Shown one piece after another: positions 1 through 9,468 of a stretch of DNA of 64,000 nt. The translations under genes were made by a program, and so were the position numbers. The notes under the pieces are model-generated. The model made no database searches, was not told the DNA's origin, and was given only the letters and a program-made list of their open reading frames with translations. Origin of the DNA: Diaphorobacter caeni (lineage in GTDB: Bacteria; Pseudomonadota; Gammaproteobacteria; Burkholderiales; Burkholderiaceae_C); NCBI RefSeq assembly GCF_015354245.1, contig NZ_JADKYZ010000008.1, positions 248,001 to 312,000 on the forward strand, written 5' to 3'. How positions within the stretch are numbered: the first letter of the stretch is position 1; every line of letters starts with the position of its first letter.

Positions 1-261
1 GTAGCCCGGCTTGTAGAACAGGCAATAGCCGAGCCGTCCACCCACGACCACGCCGACGACGCCGAGGAACAGGATGTCCTCCACATCCTTGCGTGTCCAA
101 GCGCGCTCTCCGGTCATGGATGCGTAGGGTTCGTGCTTCAGGCGTCGTGTGCCGAGGAACATGAACAGGCCGAAAGCGACCAGATAGGTGATGCCATACC
201 AGTGGATGGCGAGCGGGCCGAGTTGCAGGGCCACGGGATCGATATGCGGGTACATCAGCAT
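1..261 (-). CDS. lgt: Prolipoprotein diacylglyceryl transferase (N-terminal part)
   Basis: Partial gene running off the left edge; 87 codons are present. Lgt transfers diacylglycerol from phosphatidylglycerol to the lipobox cysteine of prolipoproteins in the inner membrane. The visible N-terminus reads like the family: a DPVALQLGPLAIHWYG segment, then a first membrane segment and the GGRLGYCLFY motif at the cut edge. The start is ATG at 261 (MLMYPHIDP); a second in-frame ATG follows at 255. It is transcribed divergently from the AraC-type regulator beginning at 423. Several lipoproteins in this window would be its substrates. Confidence 0.93.
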   Translation of the reverse strand, partial: MLMYPHIDPVALQLGPLAIHWYGITYLVAFGLFMFLGTRRLKHEPYASMTGERAWTRKDVEDILFLGVVGVVVGGRLGYCLFYKPGY

Positions 262-422
262 GGGCGGCATTGTGCCGCATGCGCCTGTCCGCATCGGGCA
301 TCACGGGTTTGCAACGGACGCTCGATGCGGATCGTTCGGCCGATCGTGCAGACGCACAAACTGGCAGAATCTGTGCGATCGATGTCCTTGCTGCCACATT
401 GAATCCGCCGCACACTGAGCCC

Positions 423-1469
423 ATGCCAAGGAACACCACGCCATCCCCTGCCGCCCACCCTCCACGCGCCGACGAAGGCCATCTTGTGGTCTGCGTCGGG
501 TATGAAGGTGCGATGATTCTCGACATCGTCGGGCCGCTGCAGGTGTTCGCGACGGCCAACGACATCCGCATCAAGCAGGGACTGGGGGCCTGGTATCAGA
601 CGCTGCTGGTTGCGGACGACGCAAGCGGCACGGTGAGCACCTCGAGCGGCATCCGGATGCTGGCCGATGGCAGTTGGCGCGGTCTGGATCTGCCCACCAA
701 CTCCACGGTGTTGATTCCCGGCGGCGACGGCATTGACGTGATCCAGCATGACGAGGCGCTGCGGGCATGGCTACAGCACATCGAGCCGCGCGTGATGCGG
801 CTCGGCTCCGTCTGCTCGGGCGCGCTGGTGCTGGCGCGCGCGGGGCTGCTCGATGGCATGGCGGCGACCACGCACTGGTGCCGGGTCGATCAACTGCGCG
901 AGATGAAGCCCGACATCGCGGTGGACGGCGACCGGCTGCACACCTTCGAAGCCGGGCATCCGGTCTACGGCCATCTGTTCACCTCGGCCGGAGTGACGGC
1001 GGGCATCGATCTGGCGCTGGCGCTGGTTGAGGCCGATCTGGGCCGTGCGAGCGCGCTTGCAGTTGCGCGGCAACTGGTGATGTTCATGCGACGGCCCGGC
1101 GGTCAGGCTCAGTTCAGCCCGCTGCTCGCGCCCGAGACCACGCAGGCCCCGCGTCTGGCGCAACTGCTTGACTGGATTCCCGGGCAGATCGGCTCCGACC
1201 TCAGCGTGGACCGTCTGGCCGAGCAATCCTGCCTGCCACCACGCACGCTCGCACGGGTGTTTCAAAAGGAGCTGGGCACCACGCCCGCGAAGTATGTGGA
1301 GCGCGTGCGCGTCGAGGCCGCCTCGGCCCTGCTCGGACAGCAGCAGGCGAGCGTGGCCACCGTCGCCCGGCTCTGCGGGTTTGGACATCCGGAAAACCTG
1401 CGCCGCAGCTTCCACAAGCATCTCGCGGTGAGCCCGCAGGCCTTTGCCGAGCGCTTCGGCTCCGGCTGA
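423..1469 (+). CDS. AraC-family regulator with DJ-1/PfpI (GATase1-like) N-terminal domain
   Basis: A 348-residue transcription factor. The N-terminal part (about residues 20-200) has the DJ-1/PfpI amidotransferase-like fold, including a nucleophile-elbow cysteine in LGSVCSGALVLARAG; the C-terminal about 100 residues are an AraC-type double helix-turn-helix (LAEQSCLPPRTLARVF and VATVARLCGFGHPENLRRSF). Members with this layout, such as FtrA/GlxA types, usually activate catabolic or transport genes nearby. I chose ATG 423 because it begins just before the domain and the longer frame from 270 overlaps the divergent lgt promoter region. The MFS gene follows 105 bp downstream on the same strand and is a possible target; ligand unknown. 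Confidence 0.88.
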   Translation: MPRNTTPSPAAHPPRADEGHLVVCVGYEGAMILDIVGPLQVFATANDIRIKQGLGAWYQTLLVADDASGTVSTSSGIRMLADGSWRGLDLPTNSTVLIPGGDGIDVIQHDEALRAWLQHIEPRVMRLGSVCSGALVLARAGLLDGMAATTHWCRVDQLREMKPDIAVDGDRLHTFEAGHPVYGHLFTSAGVTAGIDLALALVEADLGRASALAVARQLVMFMRRPGGQAQFSPLLAPETTQAPRLAQLLDWIPGQIGSDLSVDRLAEQSCLPPRTLARVFQKELGTTPAKYVERVRVEAASALLGQQQASVATVARLCGFGHPENLRRSFHKHLAVSPQAFAERFGSG

Positions 1470-1574
1470 TTTCACTCCGCGACACCCTCCGTCCCCGCTT
1501 CATTTCCGCAGTGCCGAGCGTGCTGCGGCCGGGCTTTCCTGCGCCCTTGGTTTTCTCCGTGGAGTCCACCTCTC

Positions 1575-2780
1575 ATGATGATTCTTCGCCGCCATCCCCA
1601 ACTCGCCGTGCTCAGCGCGGCCCAGGCCCTCTACTGGTCCTGCTCCATCATCGGCATCGCGCTGACGGCGCTGATCGGCCAGCGCCTTGCGCCATCGTCA
1701 CTTCTCGCGACGCTGCCGCTGGCATTGCTGGTGCTCGGCAATCTGCTGGCCGTGGGCGCGCTCGCGCGCTGGATGCAACTGCGCGGACGAAGACGTGGCT
1801 TGCAGCGCGGCGCGGTGTTCGGCATCGCGGCCGGGTTGCTGGCCGCCTATGCCGTGCATGCAGGGAGCTTTCTGCTGTTTTGCTGCGCGATGCTGCTGCT
1901 CGGCGTGTACCAGGCATCTGCCGGGTTCTACCGGTTTGCCGCGCTCGACGGTATCGACGCGCAGCACAAGGGTCGCGCCGCCGCCTGGGTGGTGGCGGGT
2001 GGCATCGCCGCTGCCCTGTTCGCCCCCGGCGTGGCGCTGCACGCGGTGAACTGGCTTGCCACGCCGATGGCCGGAGCCTATGTGTTCATCTCGGTGCTGG
2101 CGCTGTGCGCCTTTCTGCTGTTGAACTGGCTGCCGGAAAACGCCGTCGCATCGCCCGCCAACGCACGACCCGCACCCTCCAGCAAGGAGCTGCGCCGTGA
2201 CCTCTGGTCGCGCCCCGCCGTGCGTCAGGCGCTGTGCATCACGGCTTGCGGACATGGGCTGATGATTCTGGTGATGAATGCCACGCCGCTCGCCATGCAC
2301 GGCCACGGCCATGCGCTGGCGACATCGACGCACGTGATCCAGTGGCATGTGCTCGGCATGTTTCTGCCATCGCTGATGGCGGGCTCGCTGGTCGATCGCT
2401 GGGGCGCGCGGCCGGTCGCGTGGATCGGCGCTCTGCTGCTCGCCGCCAGTGCGGCACTGGCATTGAGCGGGCTGTCGGCCACGCTGTTTCTCGTCAGCTC
2501 GCTGCTGCTGGGTGCAGGCTGGAATCTGATGCTGCTTGCGGGCACCACTTTGCTGACGCTCGCGCATTCGGCCGAAGAGCGCGCCACCGCGCAGCCGATG
2601 ATGGAATGGACCAACAGCGCCGTCGCGGCCATCATGTCGTTCAGTTGCGGCGCGCTGATGCAGACGCTCGGCTGGCAGGCGATCAATGTGTTCGCGCTGG
2701 TCGTTCTGGTGGGGGTCGCCTGGTGGCTCCGCAGGCCCATGAATGCGAGTCAGAATCACCCAATTCGCAATCTCGGTTAA
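1575..2780 (+). CDS. MFS transporter
   Basis: A 401-residue integral membrane protein with about 12 hydrophobic segments, a cytoplasmic central loop near residues 195-215 (ARPAPSSKELRRDLWSRP), and the general pattern of a major facilitator superfamily carrier. GGAG lies about 10 bases before the ATG; a second ATG follows directly. It sits downstream of the AraC-type regulator in the same orientation, which suggests regulation by it. The substrate cannot be read from the sequence; it resembles the short MFS exporters of Burkholderiales in its overall style. Confidence 0.85.
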   Translation: MMILRRHPQLAVLSAAQALYWSCSIIGIALTALIGQRLAPSSLLATLPLALLVLGNLLAVGALARWMQLRGRRRGLQRGAVFGIAAGLLAAYAVHAGSFLLFCCAMLLLGVYQASAGFYRFAALDGIDAQHKGRAAAWVVAGGIAAALFAPGVALHAVNWLATPMAGAYVFISVLALCAFLLLNWLPENAVASPANARPAPSSKELRRDLWSRPAVRQALCITACGHGLMILVMNATPLAMHGHGHALATSTHVIQWHVLGMFLPSLMAGSLVDRWGARPVAWIGALLLAASAALALSGLSATLFLVSSLLLGAGWNLMLLAGTTLLTLAHSAEERATAQPMMEWTNSAVAAIMSFSCGALMQTLGWQAINVFALVVLVGVAWWLRRPMNASQNHPIRNLG

Positions 2781-2852
2781 TTGATTTTGCGATGGGCGAT
2801 TCGGCCGTCATACTTCGGGTTTATCAGTATCCCAAAAAGAAAGAAGATCACC

Positions 2853-3335
2853 ATGCAAGGTATCCCCGAAGTCATCGAAAGCCTCAAGGAATTGCTGCGC
2901 GGCGAGCTGGCCGCTCGCGACCAGTATTTCATCCATTCGCGCCAATACGAAGATCAGGGCTTCGTGCGCCTGTACGAGCGCATCGGCCATGAGATGGAAG
3001 AGGAAACCGCGCACGCCGACGCCATCCTGCGCCGCATCCTGATGCTCGAAGGCAAGCCCGACATGCGCCCGCACCCATTCGAGCCCGGCGACACCGTGGT
3101 CGAGATGCTCAAGAAGGATCTCGAGACCGAATACACCGTGCGCGCCAACCTCAAGGCCACCATGGCGCTGTGCGAGCAGCACAAGGATTACGTGAGCCGC
3201 GACATCCTGCTGGCCCAGCTGCGCGACACCGAGGAAGACCACGCCTACTGGCTCGAAAAGCAACTCGGCCTGATCGATCTGATCGGCCTTCAGAACTATC
3301 TGCAGACACAATCGTCGCCCTCCGCTGGCGCCTGA
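2853..3335 (+). CDS. bfr: Bacterioferritin-type ferritin lacking the haem-ligand Met
   Basis: A 160-residue four-helix iron-storage protein. Ferroxidase-centre residues are in place: E18 in helix A, E51 and H54 (EEETAHAD), a glutamate near 93 (DLETEY), and E127/H130 ([12 protein letters not shown]). The position that is Met52 in E. coli Bfr, the haem b ligand between subunits, is Thr52 here, although M48 is close. Such Met52-less, ferroxidase-competent subunits are known as one half of heteromeric bacterioferritins. Start ATG 2853 lies behind an AAGAAGA purine tract; a longer frame from 2781 adds an unlikely N-terminus. No second bfr gene is visible in the window. Confidence 0.9.
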   Translation: MQGIPEVIESLKELLRGELAARDQYFIHSRQYEDQGFVRLYERIGHEMEEETAHADAILRRILMLEGKPDMRPHPFEPGDTVVEMLKKDLETEYTVRANLKATMALCEQHKDYVSRDILLAQLRDTEEDHAYWLEKQLGLIDLIGLQNYLQTQSSPSAGA

Positions 3336-3533
3336 TCTCGGTGCGGGAAGACGGCTCCCACAGACTTTGGGAGACAGACGGACGCAGTTCGTGAGGGCTC
3401 CGAGATTGTTCCAAAATCAGAACAGTCATGCCGGATTTTGCCCTCTACTGCGCTCCGTGTTCCGCCCCCATACTCTCTCCATGTTCAACGGCGGCAGGAA
3501 CAACGCACCTGCCGCCCGCATCGGGAGAAAGCC

Positions 3534-4430
3534 ATGCTGAAAAAGATTCTGGGCATCCATGACGCCCCGCCACCGCACTGGGTCGGCAACGGGTTTCCCG
3601 TGCGCTCGCTGTTCAGCTACGGCGACCACGGCCGCGCGTTGAGCCCGTTCCTGCTCCTCGACCACGCGGGGCCGATGTCGTTCACGCCCTCTTCCGCCCA
3701 GCGCGGCGTGGGCGTGCATCCGCACCGGGGTTTCGAGACCGTCACCATCGTCTATGAAGGCGAAGTCGCCCACCGCGACTCCACCGGCGCGGGCGGCACC
3801 ATCGGCCCAGGCGACGTGCAGTGGATGACCGCCGCATCGGGCATCCTGCACGAGGAATTCCACTCGGAAGCCTTCACCCGCTCCGGCGGCATGCTGGAGA
3901 TGGTGCAGCTCTGGGTGAACCTGCCCGCCAAGGACAAGCTGGGCGCACCGGGTTATCAGAACCTGCTGAACAACGACATCCCGAGCGTCCCGCTGCCGAA
4001 CGGCGCAGGCCGCGTGCGCGTGATCGCAGGTCAATTTGGCGACGGCAGCGGCCCCGCCAAAACGCACACGCCGATCAACGTGTGGGACGTGCGTCTTGCC
4101 GCTGGCGCCACCGCCGAGTTGCCCGCCACGCCCGGCCACACGCTGGCGCTGGTGGTGCTGCACGGCACGCTGCTGATCAACGGCGAAGAGGTGGTGCGCG
4201 AAGGCCAGTTGGTGCACGTCGATCGCGAGGGCGACACGTTGCAGCTTGAAGCCAACAACGACGTCACTGTGCTGTGGCTCTCGGGCGAGCCGATTGACGA
4301 AGCCGTGGTGGGCTATGGCCCGTTCGTCATGAACACCAACGCAGAAATCGCGCAGGCCATGCAAGACATGCGCACCGGCAACTTCGGCAAGATTCCGCAA
4401 GCAGAAGTCGACAGCGCCACGGCGCATTGA
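3534..4430 (+). CDS. Pirin family protein
   Basis: A 298-residue bicupin. The N-terminal cupin carries the pirin metal site: H62 and H64 in HPHRGFETVT and H106/E108 in the GILHEEFHSE segment. A pirin C-terminal cupin follows (about residues 180-270). Pirins bind Fe and some have quercetin dioxygenase activity; others act as redox-dependent regulators, so the exact role is open. The start follows a GGGAGAAAGCC ribosome-binding stretch. A perfect 7-bp inverted repeat at 4450-4475 lies downstream but lacks a clear T run. Confidence 0.92.
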   Translation: MLKKILGIHDAPPPHWVGNGFPVRSLFSYGDHGRALSPFLLLDHAGPMSFTPSSAQRGVGVHPHRGFETVTIVYEGEVAHRDSTGAGGTIGPGDVQWMTAASGILHEEFHSEAFTRSGGMLEMVQLWVNLPAKDKLGAPGYQNLLNNDIPSVPLPNGAGRVRVIAGQFGDGSGPAKTHTPINVWDVRLAAGATAELPATPGHTLALVVLHGTLLINGEEVVREGQLVHVDREGDTLQLEANNDVTVLWLSGEPIDEAVVGYGPFVMNTNAEIAQAMQDMRTGNFGKIPQAEVDSATAH

Positions 4431-4649
4431 GCCGCGCAAGGCCCATCCACCGGGAGTCTGGGAACAGGCTCCCGGTTGCCTTGCGCGCATCGCTTTGTGG
4501 CGATGAATCCACAAGAATCACATTCCATGCATCAGAACATCGAAAAGCCACATTAACAAAACCGTTCCCATAGAATTTGCTCGCAGCATGGGGACATCAC
4601 CTGCACCGGATCCCCTCCTCGCAACAACAAACACAATCGCAGAGGGAAA

Positions 4650-6323
4650 ATGAGCGAGACACTCCTGGCTTCTGTTCAGCGCAAGTTCGAATCCATCACG
4701 GCTTCCGAGAATCATGGCATTCAAGCCATTGGCGACGAATCCTCCTTCATCCAAAAGCTGGAGTTGCGAACGTCGCAAAAGATTCACGTCTCGCCGGACA
4801 TTCAAAAGTACACCGGACCGCTGCCACGCGAAGTCATCCGGCTCGACAACGAACGCGCACTCTTCAATGCGATGGCCGCAGAAGCCGATCGCCTGTTGAG
4901 CGAAGGCAGTGAAAACCTTCTGCGCTGGGCACAAGAAGACCAAGGCAGCTACCGCCGTCTCGTTGGCAATGCGCCCCTGTTTGACAACCCGCCATCCACA
5001 CTCGGCATTGAATACGTTTGCCCGCAATGCAAGGGGCAATGTCAGATTCAATGCAGCGCCTGCAAAGGGCATGGAGAGCTCACCTGCGGTGACTGCAGAG
5101 GCTCGGGCGCACACACTTGCCGACAGTGCGCTGGCTCCAAGCGCTACACCTGCTCCAACTGCCACGGCAACCCGATCACCACCCGGCAGGAGTCATATTC
5201 GGAGTGGAATCACAATACCCAGCAGTACGATTCCCGCACCCGCCAGGTCACGGAAAAATGCTATCAATGCGGCGTCTCCGGCACGGTGCCGTGCGGGGAC
5301 TGCGATGTTCACGGACAGGTTCGCTGCAGCCATTGCGACGGCGATGGAACCGTGGGATGCCAAACCTGCAAGTGTCAGGGCAAGGTTCAATGCAAGCAAT
5401 GCGATGCCGAAGGTTGCCTGCACGCCACCGGCACCGTCGCCGTGGAGATCAAGGTCACCGACGAACTGTTGGGAGCGGTGGAAGACCAGAAGCTGCAGCG
5501 ATTGCTCTTCAATGACATCGGCTCCGCGGACTTCATCCAATACGGGGCCTTGAGCCGACCTGTTCAGCACGTGATGATGGGTGGCGCGACGCTGCAAAGC
5601 TCGCACGCATTGGACATTCCGGTGCATCAGGTGGGTCTCAAATACCGGGGCGCGCACTACCCCATCATTGCGCTGGGCAAGCAGCGCGCGGTCGTGGACT
5701 ACGGAGGCCTGCTCAGGAAAGCCTACCTGTCGTCGCTCACCCATCTGCGCGACACCATCGACTCCGGCTTTTCACTGGCTCCGGGACGCACCAGCCAATT
5801 GCAGGAGGCCTACGAAGTACTCGACAGAATTCCCGAATTGACTGCCGTGCGCGCCCATCCCTTGGCCTCGCGCGAAAAGATCCAGAGCGTCGTCGACAGC
5901 AGCGAAGGCACGCTGGACATGAACACCGCGCTCGAATGCACGGAACTCGTCAAGCGATATGCCGATGCCATATTCAAAAGCATCGCGTGGAAATGGTCGA
6001 TCGTGCCCATCGTGCTTGCCGGCGTGCTGTTCTCGCTCATCACGGGCACCCATGAACTCGCTCCGTGCTATGCCAAGCCCAAACTCATGACGCTGATTGC
6101 GGCACTGCTGCCGCTGCTGGCCGCAGAAGTGATGGCGCGCAGACAGACCGAAGGCATCCTGCAGCAGGGCATGTTCACCGCAGACAGGAAACAGCTGATC
6201 CGCCGAAGCGCCTTTCGCTGGCGTCTTGTCACTCTGATCGGCATGGGTGCGTCCGTGGGCGTGGCGTTCTTCATCAAGTACCAGCTGCTCACCAGCTTCC
6301 CCTACACCTTCTGGTCCTGCTGA
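4650..6323 (+). CDS. Membrane protein with ten DnaJ-like CxxC zinc-binding motifs
   Basis: A 557-residue protein of unknown function. Residues 124-251 hold ten CxxC pairs at 124, 135, 146, 157, 168, then 204, 215, 226, 237 and 248: two blocks of five with an exact 11-residue period. Many are followed by GxG-like turns as in the zinc domain of DnaJ, but there is no J domain. The C-terminal about 130 residues contain three hydrophobic stretches (near 450, 480 and 530), so the zinc domain is probably anchored to the membrane. The gene stands alone, with its own AT-richer upstream region and a bidirectional terminator shared with ilvD. A chaperone-like or metal-sensing role is only a guess. Confidence 0.85.
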   Translation: MSETLLASVQRKFESITASENHGIQAIGDESSFIQKLELRTSQKIHVSPDIQKYTGPLPREVIRLDNERALFNAMAAEADRLLSEGSENLLRWAQEDQGSYRRLVGNAPLFDNPPSTLGIEYVCPQCKGQCQIQCSACKGHGELTCGDCRGSGAHTCRQCAGSKRYTCSNCHGNPITTRQESYSEWNHNTQQYDSRTRQVTEKCYQCGVSGTVPCGDCDVHGQVRCSHCDGDGTVGCQTCKCQGKVQCKQCDAEGCLHATGTVAVEIKVTDELLGAVEDQKLQRLLFNDIGSADFIQYGALSRPVQHVMMGGATLQSSHALDIPVHQVGLKYRGAHYPIIALGKQRAVVDYGGLLRKAYLSSLTHLRDTIDSGFSLAPGRTSQLQEAYEVLDRIPELTAVRAHPLASREKIQSVVDSSEGTLDMNTALECTELVKRYADAIFKSIAWKWSIVPIVLAGVLFSLITGTHELAPCYAKPKLMTLIAALLPLLAAEVMARRQTEGILQQGMFTADRKQLIRRSAFRWRLVTLIGMGASVGVAFFIKYQLLTSFPYTFWSC

Positions 6324-6336
6324 AATCACGGCCCAC

Positions 6337-6376
6337 GAAAAAGCCGCCTGATCTTGCGATGCAGGCGGCTTTTTTC
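6337..6376. terminator. Bidirectional terminator between the CxxC protein gene and ilvD
   Basis: AAGCCGCCTG at 6341-6350 pairs with CAGGCGGCTT at 6362-6371, with T runs on the right (plus strand) and A runs on the left (minus strand). It lies between convergent genes. Confidence 0.85.
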
Positions 6377-6401
6377 GTTCAACGCGATGGATCGCTGTCG
6401 A

Positions 6402-8270
6402 TCAATCTTCCAGCAGCTTCGCGTCGCGCACGGCGCCCTTGTCGGCGGACGTCACCAGCTTGGCGTAGGCCTTGAGCGCGGTGGACACCTTGCGTGGACG
6501 GGGCTTGGCGGGCTTCCAGCCGATGGCGTTCTGCTCTTCGCGGCGCTTGGCGAGTTCTTCGTCGCTCACCAGCACGTTGATGGTGCGGTTGGGGATGTCG
6601 ATGCGGATCTTGTCGCCGTTGCGCACCAAGCCAATCGCACCACCGGCAGCCGCCTCGGGCGAGCAGTGACCGATCGACAGGCCCGAAGTGCCGCCAGAGA
6701 AGCGACCGTCGGTGAGCAGCGCGCAGGCCTTGCCGAGACCCTTGGACTTGATGTAGCTCGTGGGGTAGAGCATTTCCTGCATGCCGGGGCCGCCCTTGGG
6801 GCCTTCATAGCGCACGACGACCACGTCGCCCGCCTTCACCTTGTCGGCGAGGATGTTCTCCACGGCTTCGTCCTGCGACTCGACCACGTGGGCCGGGCCT
6901 TCGAACACGAGGATGGAGTCGTCCACGCCCGCAGTCTTCACCACGCAGCCGTCGAGCGCGATGTTGCCGGTGAGCACCGCCAGACCGCCCTCCTTCGAGA
7001 ACGCATGCTCATAGGAGCGGATGCAGCCCTCGGCGCGGTCAAGGTCGAGGCTGGGCCAGCGGGTGTTCTGGCTGAACGCGACCTGCGTGGGAATGCCTGC
7101 GGGGCCCGCCATGTAGAAGGTCTTGACGGCGTCGTCCTGCGTCTGGGTGATGTCCCATTGCGCGAGCGCTTCCTTCATGGTCCTGGCATGGACGGTGGGC
7201 ACGTCGGTGTGCAGCTTGCCCGCGCGGTCCAGCTCGCCGAGGATCGCCATGATGCCGCCTGCGCGATGCACGTCTTCGATGTGGTACTTGTTGGTGTTGG
7301 GCGCGACCTTGCACAGCTGCGGCACGGTGCGCGAAAGGCGGTCGATGTCGCGCATCGTGAAGTCGATCTCGGCTTCCTGGGCGATGGCCAGCAGGTGAAG
7401 AATCGTGTTAGTCGATCCGCCCATGGCGATGTCGAGCGTGATGGCGTTCTCGAACGCCTTGAAGCCCACCGAGCGCGGCAGGATGCTCGCGTCTTCCTGC
7501 TCGTAGTAGCGCTGGCACAGATCGACGGCCAGACGACCGGCGCGCTTGAAGAGCTGCTCACGGTCGGCGTGCGTGGCCACCACGGTGCCGTTGCCCGGCA
7601 GCGCCAGACCCAGCGCCTCGGCCAGGCAATTCATGGAGTTGGCGGTGAACATGCCCGAGCAAGAACCGCAGGTCGGGCAGGCCGAGCGCTCGACTTCGGC
7701 CACGTCGGCATCGCTCACCTTGTCGTCGGCGGCCATCACCATGGCGTCGATCAGGTCGAGCTTCTTGATCTGAATGGTCTTGGTGCCGTCGGCCGCCGGC
7801 ACGGCCAGCTTGACCTTGCCGGCTTCCATCGGGCCACCGGAGACGAACACGACCGGGATGTTCAGGCGCATCGCGGCCATCAGCATGCCGGGGGTGATCT
7901 TGTCGCAGTTGGAGATGCAGACCATCGCGTCGGCGCAGTGCGCGTTCACCATGTACTCAACCGAGTCGGCGATGATTTCGCGGCTGGGCAGCGAGTACAG
8001 CATGCCGTCGTGGCCCATGGCGATGCCGTCGTCCACGGCGATGGTGTTGAATTCCTTGGCGACGCCGCCTGCGGCTTCAATCTCGCGTGCGACGAGCTGG
8101 CCCAGATCCTTGAGGTGCACGTGGCCCGGCACGAACTGGGTGAACGAGTTGACCACGGCGATGATCGGCTTGGAGAAATCGCCGTCTTTCATGCCGGTGG
8201 CGCGCCAGAGCGAACGGGCTCCAGCCATGTTGCGACCGGCGGTGGATGTTTTGGAACGGTATGCGGGCAT
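6402..8270 (-). CDS. ilvD: Dihydroxy-acid dehydratase
   Basis: 622 residues. Catalyses dehydration of 2,3-dihydroxy-isovalerate and -methylvalerate, the third common step of valine and isoleucine synthesis, using an Fe-S cluster. Seen: the N-terminal [15 protein letters not shown] block, [26 protein letters not shown] (C122) and [16 protein letters not shown]. The VPGHVHL segment, rather than a Cys-containing version, points to the E. coli-like class. Start ATG 8270 (MPAYRSKTS) matches the family; a longer frame to 8348 does not. It is convergent with the CxxC membrane protein gene and preceded by a 353-bp non-coding stretch. Confidence 0.97.
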   Translation of the reverse strand: MPAYRSKTSTAGRNMAGARSLWRATGMKDGDFSKPIIAVVNSFTQFVPGHVHLKDLGQLVAREIEAAGGVAKEFNTIAVDDGIAMGHDGMLYSLPSREIIADSVEYMVNAHCADAMVCISNCDKITPGMLMAAMRLNIPVVFVSGGPMEAGKVKLAVPAADGTKTIQIKKLDLIDAMVMAADDKVSDADVAEVERSACPTCGSCSGMFTANSMNCLAEALGLALPGNGTVVATHADREQLFKRAGRLAVDLCQRYYEQEDASILPRSVGFKAFENAITLDIAMGGSTNTILHLLAIAQEAEIDFTMRDIDRLSRTVPQLCKVAPNTNKYHIEDVHRAGGIMAILGELDRAGKLHTDVPTVHARTMKEALAQWDITQTQDDAVKTFYMAGPAGIPTQVAFSQNTRWPSLDLDRAEGCIRSYEHAFSKEGGLAVLTGNIALDGCVVKTAGVDDSILVFEGPAHVVESQDEAVENILADKVKAGDVVVVRYEGPKGGPGMQEMLYPTSYIKSKGLGKACALLTDGRFSGGTSGLSIGHCSPEAAAGGAIGLVRNGDKIRIDIPNRTINVLVSDEELAKRREEQNAIGWKPAKPRPRKVSTALKAYAKLVTSADKGAVRDAKLLED

Positions 8271-8623
8271 CGTGGTTACTGAGAAGAAACTTGAAGAAAG
8301 ACTTTTCCGGGCTGAGAGCGCTCTCGACGAGGCCAGCCAATTTATCAAAAAAGCTCCGTAGGCCCGCAGGGTAAGCCGGGTCAGGTGCCCGGCTGGCTGG
8401 GTGGGGAAGCCTTGTGGGCTCCTGCGAAAGCGCGCCGGACGCTATCCGTCGATTATCTCGCAGCGGCCGTCCTGCTTTCGGAGAGGGGCCATCGACCTTC
8501 GCGCCGCTCCGTGCGTGTTTGCATAGGCTTTACACAGGACACATCAAGGTTCACGCAGGCCAAGCGCAACATCCGCACCATGTCATGTCAAAAGACACAC
8601 TGCCTTCGCCTCGAAGACGCGAT
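8271..8623. other. Non-coding stretch upstream of ilvD
   Basis: No convincing gene. On the minus strand a CCGGG/CCCGG hairpin (around 8378-8396) is followed by a run of T at 8347-8352, 77 bases in front of ilvD, which could be a leader or attenuator structure or the terminator of the upstream small gene. Nothing else recognised. Confidence 0.4.
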
Positions 8624-8863
8624 TCACCTGCGGCGATCGTTGCGACCCATGGCCTGCTTGGCGCGGTCGATGCGGTCCTGGCGACGCTGATCCATCTTTT
8701 CCATGGCCTTGCGCTTGGTGTATCCGGAGGCATCGGCCCAGGCCCACCAGATGGCGGAGACGGCAAACGGAGACAGCACGGCCCACCATGACCAATTGAC
8801 CACGGGGCTGACCTCGAGATATTTGAGAAGGACCAGCAAAATCCCCAAAACCAATGTGTACAC
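8624..8863 (-). CDS. Small Trp-rich membrane protein (TIGR04438-type)
   Basis: A 79-residue protein starting at GTG 8863, with a GGAGGA ribosome-binding site 7 bases upstream, which decides the start. Two hydrophobic segments (residues 1-14 and 24-44), a WSWW and IWWAWAD tryptophan cluster, then a highly charged tail (KRKAMEKMDQRRQDR). This pattern matches the small Trp-rich protein family common in Comamonadaceae and relatives, of unknown function. An ATG start further upstream (8986) would add an unlikely soluble N-terminus. Confidence 0.85.
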   Translation of the reverse strand: MYTLVLGILLVLLKYLEVSPVVNWSWWAVLSPFAVSAIWWAWADASGYTKRKAMEKMDQRRQDRIDRAKQAMGRNDRRR

Positions 8864-9049
8864 GGTTGATTCCTCCAGAATGCCTGTCGATTTGTTCGTT
8901 TGCGAGCGTGGATTGCATCCGACAAGTAAAAACTCATCCGACCCCGAGACCCGGATTTCTTGAACGGGATCATCGATTCCGGTCAACCCCGATCACTACA
9001 ATCGCATTAAGTAGCAGTAACTGTAACCCACGGAAGATAGGAAAAGAAG

Positions 9050-9355
9050 ATGAAGCGCTCCCTGATCACTCTCGCAATGACACTCGCGGTGGCAGCCCCG
9101 GCCTTCGCTGACCAGGCCCTCGCGACCGCCAAGAACTGCATGGCCTGCCACGCGGTGGACAAGAAGCTGGTCGGCCCAGCCTTCAAGGAAGTGGCCGCCA
9201 AGTACGCAGGCAAGGCCGGCGCGGTCGACTCGCTCGCAGGCAAGATCATCAAGGGCGGCTCCGGCGTGTGGGGCCCCGTGCCCATGCCCGCCAACGCTCA
9301 GGTCAACGACGCCGACGCCAAGAAGCTCGCCGAGTGGGTGCTGACGCTGAAGTGA
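9050..9355 (+). CDS. Class I cytochrome c (c551/c552 type)
   Basis: 101-residue periplasmic electron carrier. Signal peptide 1-20 with AFA cleavage; haem motif C30-M-A-C33-H34; axial Met79 in the PVPMPAN segment. Small monohaem cytochromes of this type feed terminal oxidases or periplasmic reductases. ATG 9050 follows GGAAAAGAAG. It is monocistronic, ending at a strong terminator. Confidence 0.93.
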   Translation: MKRSLITLAMTLAVAAPAFADQALATAKNCMACHAVDKKLVGPAFKEVAAKYAGKAGAVDSLAGKIIKGGSGVWGPVPMPANAQVNDADAKKLAEWVLTLK

Positions 9356-9406
9356 CCTGAACGATCACTCCACGGAGCGACGCTTGGGTGTTGCTCCTTT
9401 GAACGC

Positions 9407-9446
9407 AAAACGCCGTGCTGCAATCCTGCAGCACGGCGTTTTTTGT
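9407..9446. terminator. Bidirectional terminator after cytochrome c
   Basis: Perfect 14-bp stem, AACGCCGTGCTGCA at 9409-9422 and its complement at 9427-9440, followed by a T run; A-rich on the other side, so it can also end the minus-strand gene. Confidence 0.9.
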
Positions 9447-9468
9447 TGCTTGCAGAAGCGGACCGAGC

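Noticed and set aside
4450-4475. Inverted repeat after pirin
   Set aside because: No T run, so not called as a terminator.
6354-8282. Long plus-strand reading frame opposite ilvD (about 640 codons)
   Set aside because: Shadow of ilvD in GC-rich DNA; His/Arg/Gly-rich without family motifs.
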